Below are positions 46,536 through 59,600 of a stretch of 64,000 nucleotides of DNA, one piece after another. Under the pieces are notes generated by a model that was not told where the DNA came from, did not search any database, and was given only the letters and a program-made list of their open reading frames with translations. Source of the stretch: Metopolophium dirhodum. Taxonomy: Eukaryota; Arthropoda; Insecta; Hemiptera; Aphididae. Made by a program: the position numbers and the translations under genes. Numbering within the stretch: the stretch's first letter is position 1; every line of letters starts with the position of its first letter. The stretch is taken from NCBI RefSeq assembly GCF_019925205.1, contig NC_083560.1, forward strand, positions 100,220,083-100,284,082. Reading direction: 5' to 3'.

Positions 46536-47190
46536 TTTCTAAGGAGTTTTACATAATAGTATAAGTAATTAATTTTTCTTTTAGTGTATAGGCAATTAGA
46601 AAATACTGAAGCGTTGAACTATTTTTCAAAAACATAATCACATATTCACAATCCTCATGCGTTATATATAATTATTAATTGTTAATTATAACATTATGGT
46701 TCATATGTATTATTTGTTATTATAATATTATAACTTATAAATCATATGTCAATACCGACGAGCCTTGGATAAATAGCTTACAATTAGTCAAAGTATTTTT
46801 TAAATCCCATTAAATACCTAAGTATATTAGTGAAAAGTGTTTCAAGTATTTAGTATTGGTTAATAGTTATAATTACTTAAATCAATTTTGCTTTCAAATG
46901 TCAATAAAAAATTATTGTGCTTATGTATTTATATTTTATAAATATGACTATACTCGGTAGTTACCTATTGTATTACCTACATGCTACATATATAGGTATT
47001 CACTGAGAAACGTAATATTCATCAACATAGTTTGAAAAAAATAAAAATAGTTTAGACTTATTTATAATACTTTGGATATTAAAATTTAAGAGGATGTCAG
47101 CGAAATAAATTTTGTTTTCTCTCTCAGATCCACGTGCAACATAATATGCTTTCACTTAAATTTGTTTTTTATGATTTTTGAGTATTACAA

Positions 47191-47380
47191 AAGTTATAGA
47201 GGATAATATTTTTGAGGGTATTGACGTATTGGATTTATATTTTATTATTAGTTGACTTTGTATTCGACTTTCAAAATAAAAAAAAATGTTTGTAAATTTA
47301 AATGATGTTTAAATTGTTTTGAGACAATATTTAAACATATCGATGTGACATACCCTCAAAAATATTATTCTCTATCACTT
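47191..47380. repeat. Foldback inverted repeat, 30-bp arms
   Basis: The left arm at 47,191-47,220 and right arm at 47,351-47,380 are inverted copies with 28 of 30 bases matching (core AATATTTTTGAGGGTA), separated by 130 bp. It could be a small MITE or the middle of one. No target duplication was found. Confidence 0.65.
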
Positions 47381-48690
47381 TTATAAGGAATAGGTGTGAA
47401 ATACTTTTCAAATATTTTTTAAAAATTATTCAAAACTGTATTTATTTATATGCAAATTTGTATTTTTTAGAATAATCAAGTAGTTATACAGTGGGTATAT
47501 TCATTAATTGTTACACAACGTATTTCATAAAAAAAGTTATTTAGCCACTTCCGCAAAAAAAATAGCAAAATTCCAAAATGTATACTAAATATCATATATA
47601 TATACATTACCCACATTATATTACGTAAATATTATGAATAAATAGGTACTATTTCAAATTTTTTTTTATTTTTCCTATATATAATATTATATAATATACC
47701 TACAGAGAGTACCTACTCATGATAATGCAACGGTAACAAATTTAAACGTTAAATTTAAAAAAAAACAACAATATATACAAATTATTGCTAGTGATTTTGT
47801 GTGATAACTTTGATTTCAATAAGCAGTGCGTTTAATTAATTGTACGGTATTTTGACGTGTTGAATATCAAAGAGGGAAACGTTCACTCGAGTAAACGCGA
47901 TACAGCGGTATACCTCATATTATAGTCTGTAGATATTCATAAGACAATAGTTGCTCTCGATGAAATTAATAATAATATTATTAGATACCTACCTATATTA
48001 AATAAGTGGCATTGACGTAAATAGTGATAAGAGGGGGTGGCATTTCATCTGTCAAGCCTTCCCTAAAATAATTTAATATTTATGTTGTATTCTCAATACA
48101 TAGATAAAATTATTTAACATTTAGTAAGATATTACTTATAAGTAAGCCTAGGATTTATATACATTTGTATTTTTTTCCTGAAGTCTAAATTGATCGGGTT
48201 ATAAGATATGTCCACAATTTGGCTTATTCTCGATTAAATAGAATCATTTTTTTTTTTGCATATATTTAAGATTTTGTTTGTGATTCATCAACATGATGAA
48301 TTTAAAATGTGATTTAAGATTTTGAAAATGGAAACTTCCAGATATTAGTGCTCGAATAGTATTTTTTAAAAAAAAATTGATTTAATTTTTATAAAATATG
48401 AAACTTTTATGCAAATATAAAGAAGTATAGTATTTAATTTATAGTAATTAAATATTCAAAAATATGCAAAATAAAAATGTAAACTACATAATACGAAACG
48501 TCGACATTTTAAAGGCCTCCGGTGCCGATGCAATTTTCTCCACAAAAATACACTCTACGGGATTATGATCCTGTTCTGTAGATTCAACCAAATAAATATC
48601 AAGTATATTATTTTGAACATTTTTGTTATGTCGTAATTAACATTATATCAACATTTTGATACTTATTAAACACTTTTTCCATTATACATA
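47381..48690. other. AT-rich non-coding stretch
   Basis: Nothing recognised. Confidence 0.3.
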
Positions 48691-48699
48691 GAAGTGTCT

Positions 48700-49330
48700 A
48701 GAAAACATTGAGTTCTACTCTGTATACCCTGTAATATATGTAAGGTTAGGTTGTTATATTATATTATTATTTTATGAACTATATTTTTTTTATATTTAAA
48801 ATATAATCTGTAAATGTTTTCATTTTCTGATAAAATAGATACTAAATCATCGGTAAAACAGTTTTCTGCATCTTCAGGTTTCAAAAAAAGGAGACCAATA
48901 AATATTTTAAGATAACTACTTATTTCTAAATTTAGTTGATATTCATTGTTCAAACATAGAGCTTGTAGTTTTCTCAACTAACTATGCCCTAAATGCAATC
49001 TGTGTCCTTTTAACTGGACGGATGGCCAAACAAATAATACTTCCGAATGAATAGCTTTTTCAAAATCAGTAAATAACATTTTTTCAGTAAAAAATTATTT
49101 TATATGTTATGCATTTTAAATTCAGATAAAGAAATGCTTTCCTATAAGTTTATATATTTTTGTCAATTAATAAAAAGAAAACTAATAGTATGTAATTACT
49201 AATTTCTATTTGCCAATCACAATTTTTGAAAAATTGTGTGAATAATTTAGGGTAACTTTTAAAAGTTCCATCAACAAGTATTATGTCAACCTGACTTAAC
49301 AACTTCAAGTTCGTAATTATTGAAAAAACT
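48700..49330 (-). pseudogene. MULE transposase remnant 4
   Basis: On the minus strand, VDGTFKSYPKLFTQ at about 49,300-49,245 holds the first catalytic Asp. It is followed, after breaks, by 48,977-48,759 (LFLKPEDAENCFTDDLVSILSENE), which resembles the region just before the C-terminus of the other MULEs here. Both ends are missing. Confidence 0.65.
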
Positions 49331-50630
49331 AGTACCTATATTATTTGTATAGTGATGACTAGTGATGTGGAATGCTATGAAATAATAATTAAAAAGTACT
49401 GTTCACTAAGTTCTTTTTATGTCATTACTTAGCTATATAAGCCGTATAATGTATATACTTCTGTTTACTAAGTAAAGGTGAAGTACCATTTGATACCTTC
49501 TTTAGTGAACTGATCACTGGCATTTTTCATAATTGAAACCAGTTCCTTCTGAGCTAATACAAAATGCTGCCATCGTCACTATAGATTTTGACACACTTGC
49601 CTCGCCAGCCACGAAGCAACGCAGTATGGCCCAAAACGATGATAGACCCAAAAGATCATCAGCGAGTTAAAAATGTATAGCCGTTGGTGAAAGAAAATTA
49701 AAGTTTTAATATTAGCTCTCTTGTAAAATCAGGCTTGTTGGTATCTTAAATTTCTTGAAACTGTTTTAAAAGTCCATCAGTCTGGGCACTGGAAAAAACT
49801 TTATTGATTGAAGAACAAACTTATTTTCTAACTCAAATAAATTGTTTGTTCTGTATGCATTGCTTAGCTTTTTAAGACACTTAAAATGCATTTACCTTTT
49901 TAAACATCTTATATGAATATTTAGTGATTTGATTTGTAGCCATGATTTGACTTTGTGGTTGCTTAGTATTACAGTCAGTACTGGATGATGAATTGGAATA
50001 ACTAACAATATAAGATGAATCGACATTTGACAGTTGCTGTTACGTGCAATGAAAACAAATGCTTTGAATCAATGAACGACTTTAACTTTATTTTTATTTT
50101 ACCGGTTCACTTTAAATATTTAATTATGAAGTACATTACATAGAAAAACTGTCGTTGCGCAGAGAGTGCGATATGTTCGCTACGCCGTCCGTATTACTAC
50201 TGATCAGTGTGCTTATCTAGGTACATTATCGTAGGCACCCAAGATCAAACTGAGCATAACGAACAGTTGATTTGAGTGTTTCGTTGATGATTTTAATTTT
50301 CTCATAAGACGTTATGTTTCCGGTGTTGTGTATAATTTGTTTGGTTTAACCGAATATTTCCAAGTATAATCAAAATATTTTTTATGTATAACCTAGTTAA
50401 CTTATCCTGAACAGTTGTTTATGTTCTACAGTTTGTTCTTTTTCCAAAATGTTGATTTGCCTTGGATAAACGTCCAAAGTTATAAACCTCACTGTCGATA
50501 GTCGCTTTCCAATTTTATTCTAGTTTTTCGCCTACTTTATGAATTCTTGTTAAACACACAGTTTCGAGTTCAGTAACTAACCATTCAAAGTGACTGTTAT
50601 TCAAAAATATATTTCAGACATTCAGCGGAC
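49331..50630. other. Unassigned stretch
   Basis: Short open segments on the minus strand near 49,560-49,660 are not recognised. They could be decayed parts of the BEL/Pao element that begins just to the right. No LTR could be identified. Confidence 0.3.
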
Positions 50631-50639
50631 TTTGTACTG

Positions 50640-50775
50640 TAGAGGTTAAAATCATGTCAAAAAATACTCCTCCACTGATAAATAGGTCCACAGCACCGAA
50701 ATTATAAAAGAAAGGATCTGCTAATTTAGCTATCGAATAATCTGGGGTCTGTTGACTTTGTAAGGGGTTGGATAT
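50640..50775 (-). pseudogene. BEL/Pao retrotransposon fragment (end of protease region)
   Basis: The minus strand encodes a short block with the order LADP, then VDLFI, then GGVFFD, characteristic of the segment following the aspartic protease in BEL/Pao polyproteins. About 45 residues are recognisable, then stops. No reverse transcriptase, integrase or LTR was found nearby, so it is a relic. Confidence 0.5.
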
Positions 50776-51129
50776 GACAGTATATTACTGACAATCGTTA
50801 ATAGAATAAAATTATACCAAGTGCTAAGTACAACCAACGACTTGTGGTTATTGCCCATCTAGGTCGAATTAATTCATAAAGCTAAGTACACTGACACCGA
50901 TTTATCCGTGAACTGAGGTACACTCAAACCGAGATACACCTATATATAGCGTATATACTATGTAGGATTTTCCACAAAAAATAAACTGCTCACAGGCGAA
51001 GCCGGGATATTCAGCTAGTTAAATAATAAATATACAATACAATAATTATTATTGATGATGCATACTGCATAAACATTTACTTTTTATTATTTTAAACCAT
51101 ATTACTGGCTATTTATATGTAGGTAAAAG
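50776..51129. other. AT-rich non-coding stretch
   Basis: Contains GGCGAAGCCGGGATATTCAG followed by CTAGT at about 50,996-51,020, an ending seen in several insect repeats (possibly Helitron- or LINE-like). No other support. Confidence 0.25.
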
Positions 51130-51288
51130 AAAAAAAAATAACTTAACTCACCTTAATAAGTTAATCGTAAGTTTCTATATAACTTTTAACTTAGGAAAAA
51201 AAAATTAGAATAACTTTTAACTGTAAGCTTTTTTAAATTTTTTCTAACAACTTTAGATAACTCAATTAAAAATTAACATTAATTTGCC
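51130..51288. mobile_element. Truncated copy of the GTTAA-rich hAT MITE
   Basis: GTTAA/TTAAC-rich text ends with TTTGCCCAGGCTTG at about 51,275-51,288, nearly the right end of the complete copy at 51.7-52.3 kb. The left end is missing. Confidence 0.55.
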
Positions 51289-51385
51289 CAGGCTTGCAAT
51301 TTGATATTCCACATACGGTACCTACTTATATAGTGGACCACAGTCTGGCCAGCTGGTACCTACTACCCAACAAAAATGGCAACAA

Positions 51386-51388
<3 letters not shown>

Positions 51389-51440
<52 letters not shown>
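51389..51440. repeat. (CA)n microsatellite
   Basis: About 52 bp of CA repeats. Confidence 0.95.
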
Positions 51441-51441
<1 letters not shown>

Positions 51442-51686
51442 GACACGGATAAAATATTTAAAAAGTCAGCCACTGCTGAAGATGATATACTGCATAAAAT
51501 GAACTATAGGTTCCAATAATAATGCCAATTTATTATATTGACGCTCAAAGGGTAGGTAGGTATATACCAAAAAAAAATTGATTTTACACACAGGTCGCAC
51601 AGTTTATTTTATACATAGGTAGGTTAGGTTAGGTTATATTATATCCTAGTATATTATAGTATTTCCACATCTTAAGCACGTATAGT

Positions 51687-52269
51687 CTAATTGCCAAGGC
51701 TGGGCATTAACGAGTTATAAAGTTAAAGTTAAGTTAAAAAGTTAATTTTATTTTAACTTTTTAACTTAACTAGTTACTTTTGGCTTTTCATTAACTTAAC
51801 TGTTAACTTATTAAATTTCTTTCTTAATTAACGTGAAATTAACGAGTTAATTTTTCATTTTAAGAAGTAAGTTAAATTCATTTATTTTGTTTTTAATTTT
51901 ATAATATTTCACTATTTCAATCTATTTCGTTTTCATGTCCATGCAAAATATGTATTGTAAATTGTTTAAAGTTAAAAATTTATATCATTCGAATCCTACT
52001 TATATGGAAATCTATATGAAGTATTAACACTATATCCTATAATTTAGTTTTGGGTTGGAAAAAAATTAAGTACGTTAGCGTTGTATAAACAAATTAACTT
52101 TTTTTTAACTTAATAAAAAGTTAATAAAAATGTGTATTAACTTTTAACTCAACTGAGTTAACCTATAGTTAAATTAACTTTTAACTTTTAACTTTTTGTT
52201 ATTGGTGCATATTAACTTAAATTAACTGAGTTAAAAAAAATCATTAACTTGCCCAGCCTTGCTAATTGC
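51687..52269. mobile_element. hAT-type MITE with perfect 8-bp target duplication
   Basis: The element 51,695-52,261 (567 bp) begins CAAGGCTGGGC and ends GCCCAGCCTTG, flanked by CTAATTGC on both sides (51,687-51,694 and 52,262-52,269). The terminal repeats extend imperfectly inward (TTAACTTGCCCAGCCTTG at the right). The interior is largely made of GTTAA, TTAAC and AGTTAA words in both orientations. It has no coding capacity and would depend on a hAT transposase supplied elsewhere. Confidence 0.92.
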
Positions 52270-53880
52270 ACATCTACACCAAATCAAGTTCGAGTAAACA
52301 TATTATTATAGCGCGTACAGCCTCCGGACACAAGCCCTACTTACCTATAGGTACGTTTGTAGACCCTAATATCTACGCTCGTGTATATTATAATACCAGA
52401 ATAATTCGAATACGACATAGCGATTTTCGCTTATTATCACGTGGCTTGTTTACTGAGCTGAACAAGCGCAATGGCATTATTGTAAGCGTTGTTAACCGAT
52501 TTTTCCACCCAGTTACACAACGAAGTGCATGAAAGGATCCCTTGCATCAGTCCCCGTGTATTTGGACCCTCCGCGGTTCCGTCGTTTGTGCTCTATATAA
52601 TATATAAACTTACCCTGACCCTGATGTTTTGAATACATTAGCAGGGATAACGCGCTCAATGCATTTTGATTTAATCGTAACAAAATCAATTTACCGCACG
52701 ACAGTTGTATACAAATAGTACAATAACCAATACGAATTACCAGTAATACTTACATACTTCTTAAATATATTTATGACACGAACGCGCACCCGTCTAAATA
52801 TAGACAATCACTCTGTGCAAAAGTAATCCTCAGATAACTATAAATAGGCTATCATATATTAATTACACAATTTTATGCAGATGTGTAAAACCCTCGAACT
52901 CCTGCACACCCACTATACAGCAGACAGATTTTCCCGATTTTTTTTACTTCATAAAATATTTCAAAATTCAAATTATTATAATATTGTATGTATTTTATTC
53001 GGTTGGTTTGGTTTCATAATTGGTTAGGTCAACTTGAATAACTGTTAGGTTAGATTGCTAAATAATTTTTGTTAGTTAATAGAAAACTAAATAATTTGTC
53101 TTCTACCATAATAGTATTATCGATTATTGTCATTTGTTCAATAATATAATTTAAGTATGGTATTGTGTGGAAATGGACATTCTATATAATTTTCTTCTGG
53201 AGAGTTAGTAGAAATATTATGACGATTATCAAACTACATACATACCTGCACAAATTCTTGGAATTGAGATATTACATTAATATAAGTACCTATATGCCTT
53301 CAATGATCCTTAATCTGCGTGGATGATGGTTCGGACATTAAATCTCCTCCTCTCACCCTCTCATCCCTTGGTGCATACCACTAACATAGGTATTATAAAA
53401 CCATTGGTAGGTATAGGTAGTAGGTACTGTACTGACGACCCTCGCATGTAGGTACATAATATAATCGTATACCAGACGCACTGTCTGCAGGCTGATATAC
53501 AACACAATAATATACATCGCTGGCGTAATATATAATATAAATATATTATTTATAATATCATTATGATGTGGGATATTTTGTATGCTAAGTAACTTGGCAT
53601 CTATTAAAAATTTAAACGATGATGAATATTAGTATAAATACTAAATAATTTAGATATTTTTTTTTGTTATTGTTAGTTTTAATTTACTTACGTCCACCTG
53701 AGTGTTCATACGATTATTATACCTACATAATCTTGTATTCTTGCAGTAATATATAAAAATGAATGTTTGTTCGTTCGTCATCAATCACTCAATAACGAAT
53801 ATTATTTATTAATTACCTACCTATACCTAAATAGTTGTCAACTCGTATCACTAACTAACTTCATTAAAAAAAATTAAATT
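52270..53880. other. Unassigned, AT-rich
   Basis: An 88-codon plus-strand ORF at 52,266-52,532 is of ordinary composition but matches nothing and starts inside the MITE duplication, so it is doubtful. The remainder is non-coding. Confidence 0.35.
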
Positions 53881-54229
53881 AACTACAGTCAACTTTCGTT
53901 ATGCCAAAACTCAAGGGAAACAGCAAAATATTCAATATATCAAAAATGTATTTAAATTATCTTTTATATAACTTACCTAATCGATTTTTCGGAAAATCAT
54001 AAGATAACGTCTTACCGGCGTAAGCAGATTATAAAATGGACAATTTTAACAAAACAAAATAAATGTAATTAAAATATAAATTTAATAGGAGGGGATGGCC
54101 ATATTATTACTATTTTTGGTTGTTGTGCCTATAGGTAATTACAAAATTTTATGAAAAATGTGTGGAAATATTTTTGATGCCAGATGCCTGCAGGCATGAT
54201 TAGAGTTAAGATAATTTTATGTCTCATTT

Positions 54230-54595
54230 TTCCACTTAATCCCAATCGGAAATTTACAACGGGCGCGATACTGTACCAGTACTGGCTAATACAGTACTGG
54301 CTAATACTGGCACGCTACTGACCGCCAGTGTTAGGCCAGTACTGTCTTGGATGATAACGCTTTACCAGTACTGATCGGTACTGTACTCCCAGTAATGGTC
54401 GATGATGTACTTCGAGCAATGGTCGATGATGTACTTCCAGTACCAATCAGTACTGGTAAAATATTATTATCCCAGACATGACGGTATATACCAAGTATAT
54501 TGCCTAAATCTGCTGGCACGTTACTGTCAGTCATATTAGTGTTATATGTCAGGGTTAATAACGCTTTACCAGTAGTGGACTCCCCTTACCGATAG
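54230..54595. repeat. Cluster of CAGTACTG palindromes
   Basis: The palindrome CAGTACTG or CCAGTACTGG and close variants (CAGTACTGT, CCAGTAATGG, CCAGTACC) occurs more than ten times in about 350 bp, with GGTCGATGATGTACTTC repeated twice in tandem near 54,400-54,440. Short direct repeats (CAGTACTGGCTAATA) are also present. A minus-strand ORF at 54,331-54,534 reflects this repetition (Ser/Thr-rich) and is not called as a gene. Confidence 0.75.
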
Positions 54596-54731
54596 TATAA
54601 TATGCATATATTATGACACTGACACATTATGTCCTGGGTAATAACTGTATTCTGTATAATAAATATTTGCACCTTTATTTTGTTACTTTCAAAAGGTTGA
54701 TCTTGGAAATTATCTCATAAATAACTACATA

Positions 54732-54894
54732 CAGTGAAACTTCTGTTTAACAAAGTATCGGGGGGGAAGTGGAACAAATAAATATGTATTACAGAGGAAT
54801 TCGTTTTAATAGAATCAACGCATAATTAACAATGAAGGTCAAGTTCTCAAAAATAAATCGTTAAATGGAAGTTCGTTATATGGAAGTTTCACTG
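54732..54894. mobile_element. Tc1/pogo-like MITE, 163 bp
   Basis: Left end CAGTGAAACTTC and right end GAAGTTTCACTG are inverted copies, extending imperfectly inward. TA precedes the left end, and the right flank is TG, so the TA duplication is damaged. A G7 run lies inside. Size and ends fit a pogo/Tigger-derived MITE. A similar lone end (CAGTCAACTTTCGTTATGCC) lies near 53,886. Confidence 0.7.
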
Positions 54895-55620
54895 TGTTTG
54901 AGTTTTAAGGTTTTTATTTATTTATTTGGAGTAAAATGTAACATCAGAAAAACAAGTAGGTAATTAATTTAAGTATTAAGTATAAAATAATAGTTTTATG
55001 TGAACTGTATTCATTTTTATTTTATTTTTAGTTAATTTATTATTTTTGAGTCATTCTTCATTCTAAGTTTCTTCCCTCCTTCACAGTCCTTAACCCCCGA
55101 AAACCAACGGCTTAAAATGTCTCGAAATCTCTTTTCCCTTTACATCTTCATGTTTAGTAGTAAGTGCTTCTGAAATTTAAAAATTGAGTAACTAAAAAAA
55201 AGGATTGACTAACAGTTACAAATATTATAAGCAGGGTTCATAATTGAATGCATTTTTATGTCAATTATGTTTTTTTCCATTTTTTTTTTTATTAACTACA
55301 TATTTGAATATTTTTTTAGAGCACAAATGCCATGCATATTTAAACAATTTTGGGATATGAAATTATGAGCTCTGATTATAAACAATGTTATAAAGTATAC
55401 CAAGTAAGTATTTATAAGTGATGGTAAAAGAAAAATTTAGTTTTTTTTGGCCATTAGTTTCCCTTCCAAACAGTGTTGTACATTAGTTGAATCTCTTTAC
55501 AGATTATTTTAGGAATAACTACTGTTGAGTTATCACTTACTTTTGAAGAGGTTTTTCACATTGAGAACGATAAAATATTTCTGAAAATTAACAATACAAA
55601 TTTAAAATAAATTAGTTACA
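54895..55620. other. AT-rich non-coding stretch
   Basis: Nothing recognised. It precedes the 3' end of the gene on the minus strand. Confidence 0.3.
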
Positions 55621-55624
55621 ATAT

Positions 55625-56640
55625 TTACAAATTATAAGTATTCGCCAATGTTTTTACAAGTTCAATGTCAGACTCTAACTGTCTGTCAAAATCTTTAAAA
55701 CTTTCCAAGGTGGTCATTTTGGGCAAATCCATAATTGTATTGTCATTAAGTATTTTTTCAATATCTGAAGTTTTAGTTGGAACTTCAAATAATGCTCGAG
55801 TTATTTCTTTCTTGATACGATATTCGATACTTCTTTTGAGTGATTCTAAATCAGATTTAGTAACTGCTACAACATTATCTGAAATAAATAGTGCAATGCT
55901 TAATTTAACTATCCACTATATAGATACTGTATGTGTTTAAATTTTTATGTTGTATTTATTTATACCTGAGCGACGACATGTTGGGCAATGCTTCTTATTT
56001 GGTGCATATGTAACTACAAGAGGAAATGTTTATATTATTATAAATTATACAATGACTGTTGTTATTTAATATTATCTAATTAAAAAAAACTAAATATTTA
56101 GAATTTTGAGATTCAATTAATTAATAAAAACCATAATTAATATGTCTAGTACATAATATTAAGTATAATAATAATTTATTGAAACCAAAAATTTAGTAAA
56201 GTTTAGTAACTGAATTTATTATGCGTAAAAGGAAAATTAGCTATATAATTACTATAATAATATTAATTACCATTACCACCAACAAGTCTTTTTTCAGTTG
56301 CAAAATTTAGTTTTTCACAAGACTGGGCTTTTTTTGAAGATTTTTTTCTTGATAAATTTATTTTCCCCGTAGACATTAAATAAGAAAATGATGCGTCAGA
56401 ATGTATATTATCTTCATCTACAATAATATATTGAAAAACAAATTGATACAACCGCATAACTCAACTAAAAAACTTCTATCTACTATCTTTCTTCGGCAAT
56501 TACAGGACTCACCTAATTTATGGCAAGAACGAACCAAATAACGAATTATACAAGCAGCAAACTCCCCTATAAGCGTAATACTTGTAGTGGGGGTTAAAAA
56601 TATGAGTTCAGTATAAACAGTATAGTTAATTAAAAACAGA
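55625..56640 (-). CDS. DUF4806-like gene, partial (four exons, start not found)
   Basis: Exons on the minus strand: a to 56,513 (open from about 56,640), b 56,271-56,417, c 55,966-56,013, d 55,625-55,878 with the stop. All have GT/AG borders and join in phase 1 with no internal stop. Exon b is polar and Lys-rich (LSRKKSSKKAQSCEKL). Exon c has CPTCRRS. Exon d (DNVVAVTKSDLESLKRSIEYRIKKE...LPKMTTLESFKDFDRQLESD) resembles the start of DUF4806, a domain of unknown function common in aphid proteins, but stops early, at TYNL, where relatives usually continue for tens of residues. Exon a (ITLIGEFAACIIRYLVRSCHKL) lacks an ATG and is the weakest. It is either a truncated copy or the 3' end of a gene whose first exons lie further right. 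Confidence 0.5.
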
Positions 56641-56659
56641 GAGAATCAAGAAAAATTAC

Positions 56660-59600
56660 ATAGTAACGTACGTTGTATTAAAAAATAATATCGGATACCT
56701 TCCAAAGTTTTATATGAACTAATAATACATAATTAATCTATTAGATGCGCTATATATATATTGTACGCATCTACATACGAACACATAATAATAATAATAA
56801 TATGTACATTGTTAATGTAAATGTATATTATATTATATTATAATAACACGCAATGCGGGATATTTCGTATGCGCGCCGCGGACATCGTTTGCTCAAAATC
56901 GGGAAAGATTTATGACACAATATTCGAGGACGGTAATATAGGTTTAAGATTTTTTTTAAGTAGACGCACGGATGTTTTCTTTGCACGGCAGACGTATAAT
57001 TCAGCCGTCATTTAAATAAGAGATGATGGCTCGCGGGTGTAAATGGCGCGTGGAAAGGAAAACGTCGTCTGTGCCGCCGCATCCCTATTATGATAATTTA
57101 CAGTCCAAATGGGGTTAATGTAGCGATGCGTCAATGTCCACGGCGGCGTCCTGCATTATACTATATATTATAATAGCATACGGGGTAAACAAAATGTTTA
57201 CGTGTCGGGAGGGCGATAAATTTTGAGTTCGTTAAAAACGTGGCTGTGCCGGTAAACCGTGCAACGTGTACGCGTCGGCGACGATAAATTTTAATTTGTG
57301 CGAGTAAAAAAAAATCCAGAATGCTCCTTTAATTGCGAAAACGCCACGCCGTGACCGCGTGTAAAAAGTGACCTGAGTCTGAGAAAATAAAGTGGGTAAA
57401 AACAAGAGTTGGTCGACTTCTGAAAAAAAAATCAAAAAAATACTAAGTCTGATACGTACTGCTGCAGTCTGCCACAAGTGTGAAATGTTTTGTTTTGATT
57501 TACCGACACCCTATTATAATTCGGTGTCAGGATCGCGCGAGAGCGTAAAGGTAGTATATTCATTATAATAATATAATACTATAATAATATAATACGTTTA
57601 ATTATTTATTTTACCAGTTTAAGTAATAGAACAACGCATTTTACATTTTACGTAAGAATACTGCAGAAAACTATATCGCACACACAGGCATTAACTTAAT
57701 TGTTAATTATTATTATTATTATTCTTGTATATTATTATATATCATTGTTACGATCCGACACTTTGAAACATGTATCTCCATAAATATGAACACCTTTTGT
57801 TTGTCCAGTAATATATTATAATATTATATTTACTCAATCGATAGGTACTTTTTCAAAATAACTGTTTTCAATTTTTGTAAATCAATATTCTGAGCATTGG
57901 TTAAGGGTGTCACGGCCAAACTCTAAACTAGGTGAGTGGTTTTATCTTTTACGACCTATGGTTCCTGCAAGTGTCTTCAACATCCCTAACCCTCTATATA
58001 TCAGTTTACTAACCCACGATATAGGTACTGCGAAACGTCAGATACTCAAACGACCTCTTGTTCGTCTTAAATAATATGGTCCTATCTCGAGAAGAGTGGT
58101 GTGGTATACCAATATAGCTATAGCTTTGGTCATAGCGAATGTACTTATATTTGATAAACGCTAGGTGACCCGATCCTTTTGCCAGACATCCACTTTTCTC
58201 CCGTTGACACGTGTGATTTAGATTTAATTATTTTACTATAATAGTACAATGAGCCCAACACACTGACCTTATGTTTGTGTTGTTAATTGTCTGATTTATT
58301 GTGTCACCAATCATCATACCTTTTCGTGTGTGGGTTGGTATGTATTTAATATTATAGTAATTTACTGGGTACCAGGTATGTAACATAATTATTATACAAT
58401 ACGCGAGAACAACATAATTTATTTAGAAAATATATAGTTATGCATACCTTCTATTAGATATGTCTTTAAAAATAATATTATTTTATATTTCATATTTTTT
58501 TTTTTCGGAATTGTTAGATGTTTTACCATCCAAATATAGATATGACATAGGTAATATGTAACAATATTATTTACCTATGTCAACTAAATTGGTAGTTCGT
58601 AACTATAATGCGATAGGAACGTCCCAGAAAACAGTATCACTATAATATGTAATATGTATAATAATATATTCACTACAGTTTATAGTGTATATTAAATTAG
58701 AGTCAACAAAATATAGAACTAAAATAATTTAGAAAAACATAACTTGTATAAGAAAACATAAAAAAAATTAAGAAGTTCTTGCAAGTTTCAACAAGAATTA
58801 CATATGAAATAATGTTTATTTACGTTTGTTAAAACAATAAGCCAGAAATTAAAATGTATTTTAACGAGTTAAGGATGAAATATTTGCTTAATTAAAATAA
58901 TTGTTGGACTGAAAGGTGACTAAATTATTATCTGTGGTCAAAAATGCTCGAGCATTATTCTTATAATTTATATTATTTTGAAAGAAATAGTCTAATGTAT
59001 ACAACAAAATTGTTTGTCAACAATGGCAAAGTTTTAGATGTTAGTATTATAATTAAGGTGGCAACTAAAATATAAAATTTAATATAATTGCGGACAATTT
59101 GAAAAACTGGCACCGGGCCCCTTAAACAATAAATAAACATTATTATACTTTATTAACTTACTTTTGGCTAAATTTAAATACAAATTAAAACAACTTACAT
59201 CTTTAATGAGTTATAATAATCGATACCTAGGTACCTACCGAAGGTGTACCAATCGAATGAACGGTGCCTATAAATAGCTTACAAATTGACAAAATATATT
59301 TTTAAAAGACTTTGTATACCCACTCTTATAATTTTTTAAAATTTTTTAATTCATTTTGTTTTGTAAAAAAACTTATTTATAAATAGTTGTTATAGTTACG
59401 TTTTAACGAGCAGTATATTGTATTGCTTCGGCATTTTCTTCGTTGGGTTATTTTCTTTATATATACGGTCACAAACTGGTTAATTTTCTTTGCTTATAAG
59501 GTATGAGTGGGTTAGATGTGATTCCAACTCGAATGTTAATTACTTGTCTCTTATTTAAATGTACATAATATCTGATCTTTTTAATACTTATTATAATTTA

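Noticed and set aside
50996..51020. Possible Helitron 3' end (GGCGAAGCCGGG...CTAGT)
   Set aside because: Only a short ending motif, with no clear hairpin and no matching 5' end or Rep/helicase coding.
52266..52532. 88-codon plus-strand ORF
   Set aside because: Begins inside the MITE target duplication and resembles no family; kept only as a note in the intergenic entry.
54331..54534. 67-codon Ser/Thr-rich ORF
   Set aside because: Its repeats are those of the CAGTACTG cluster.
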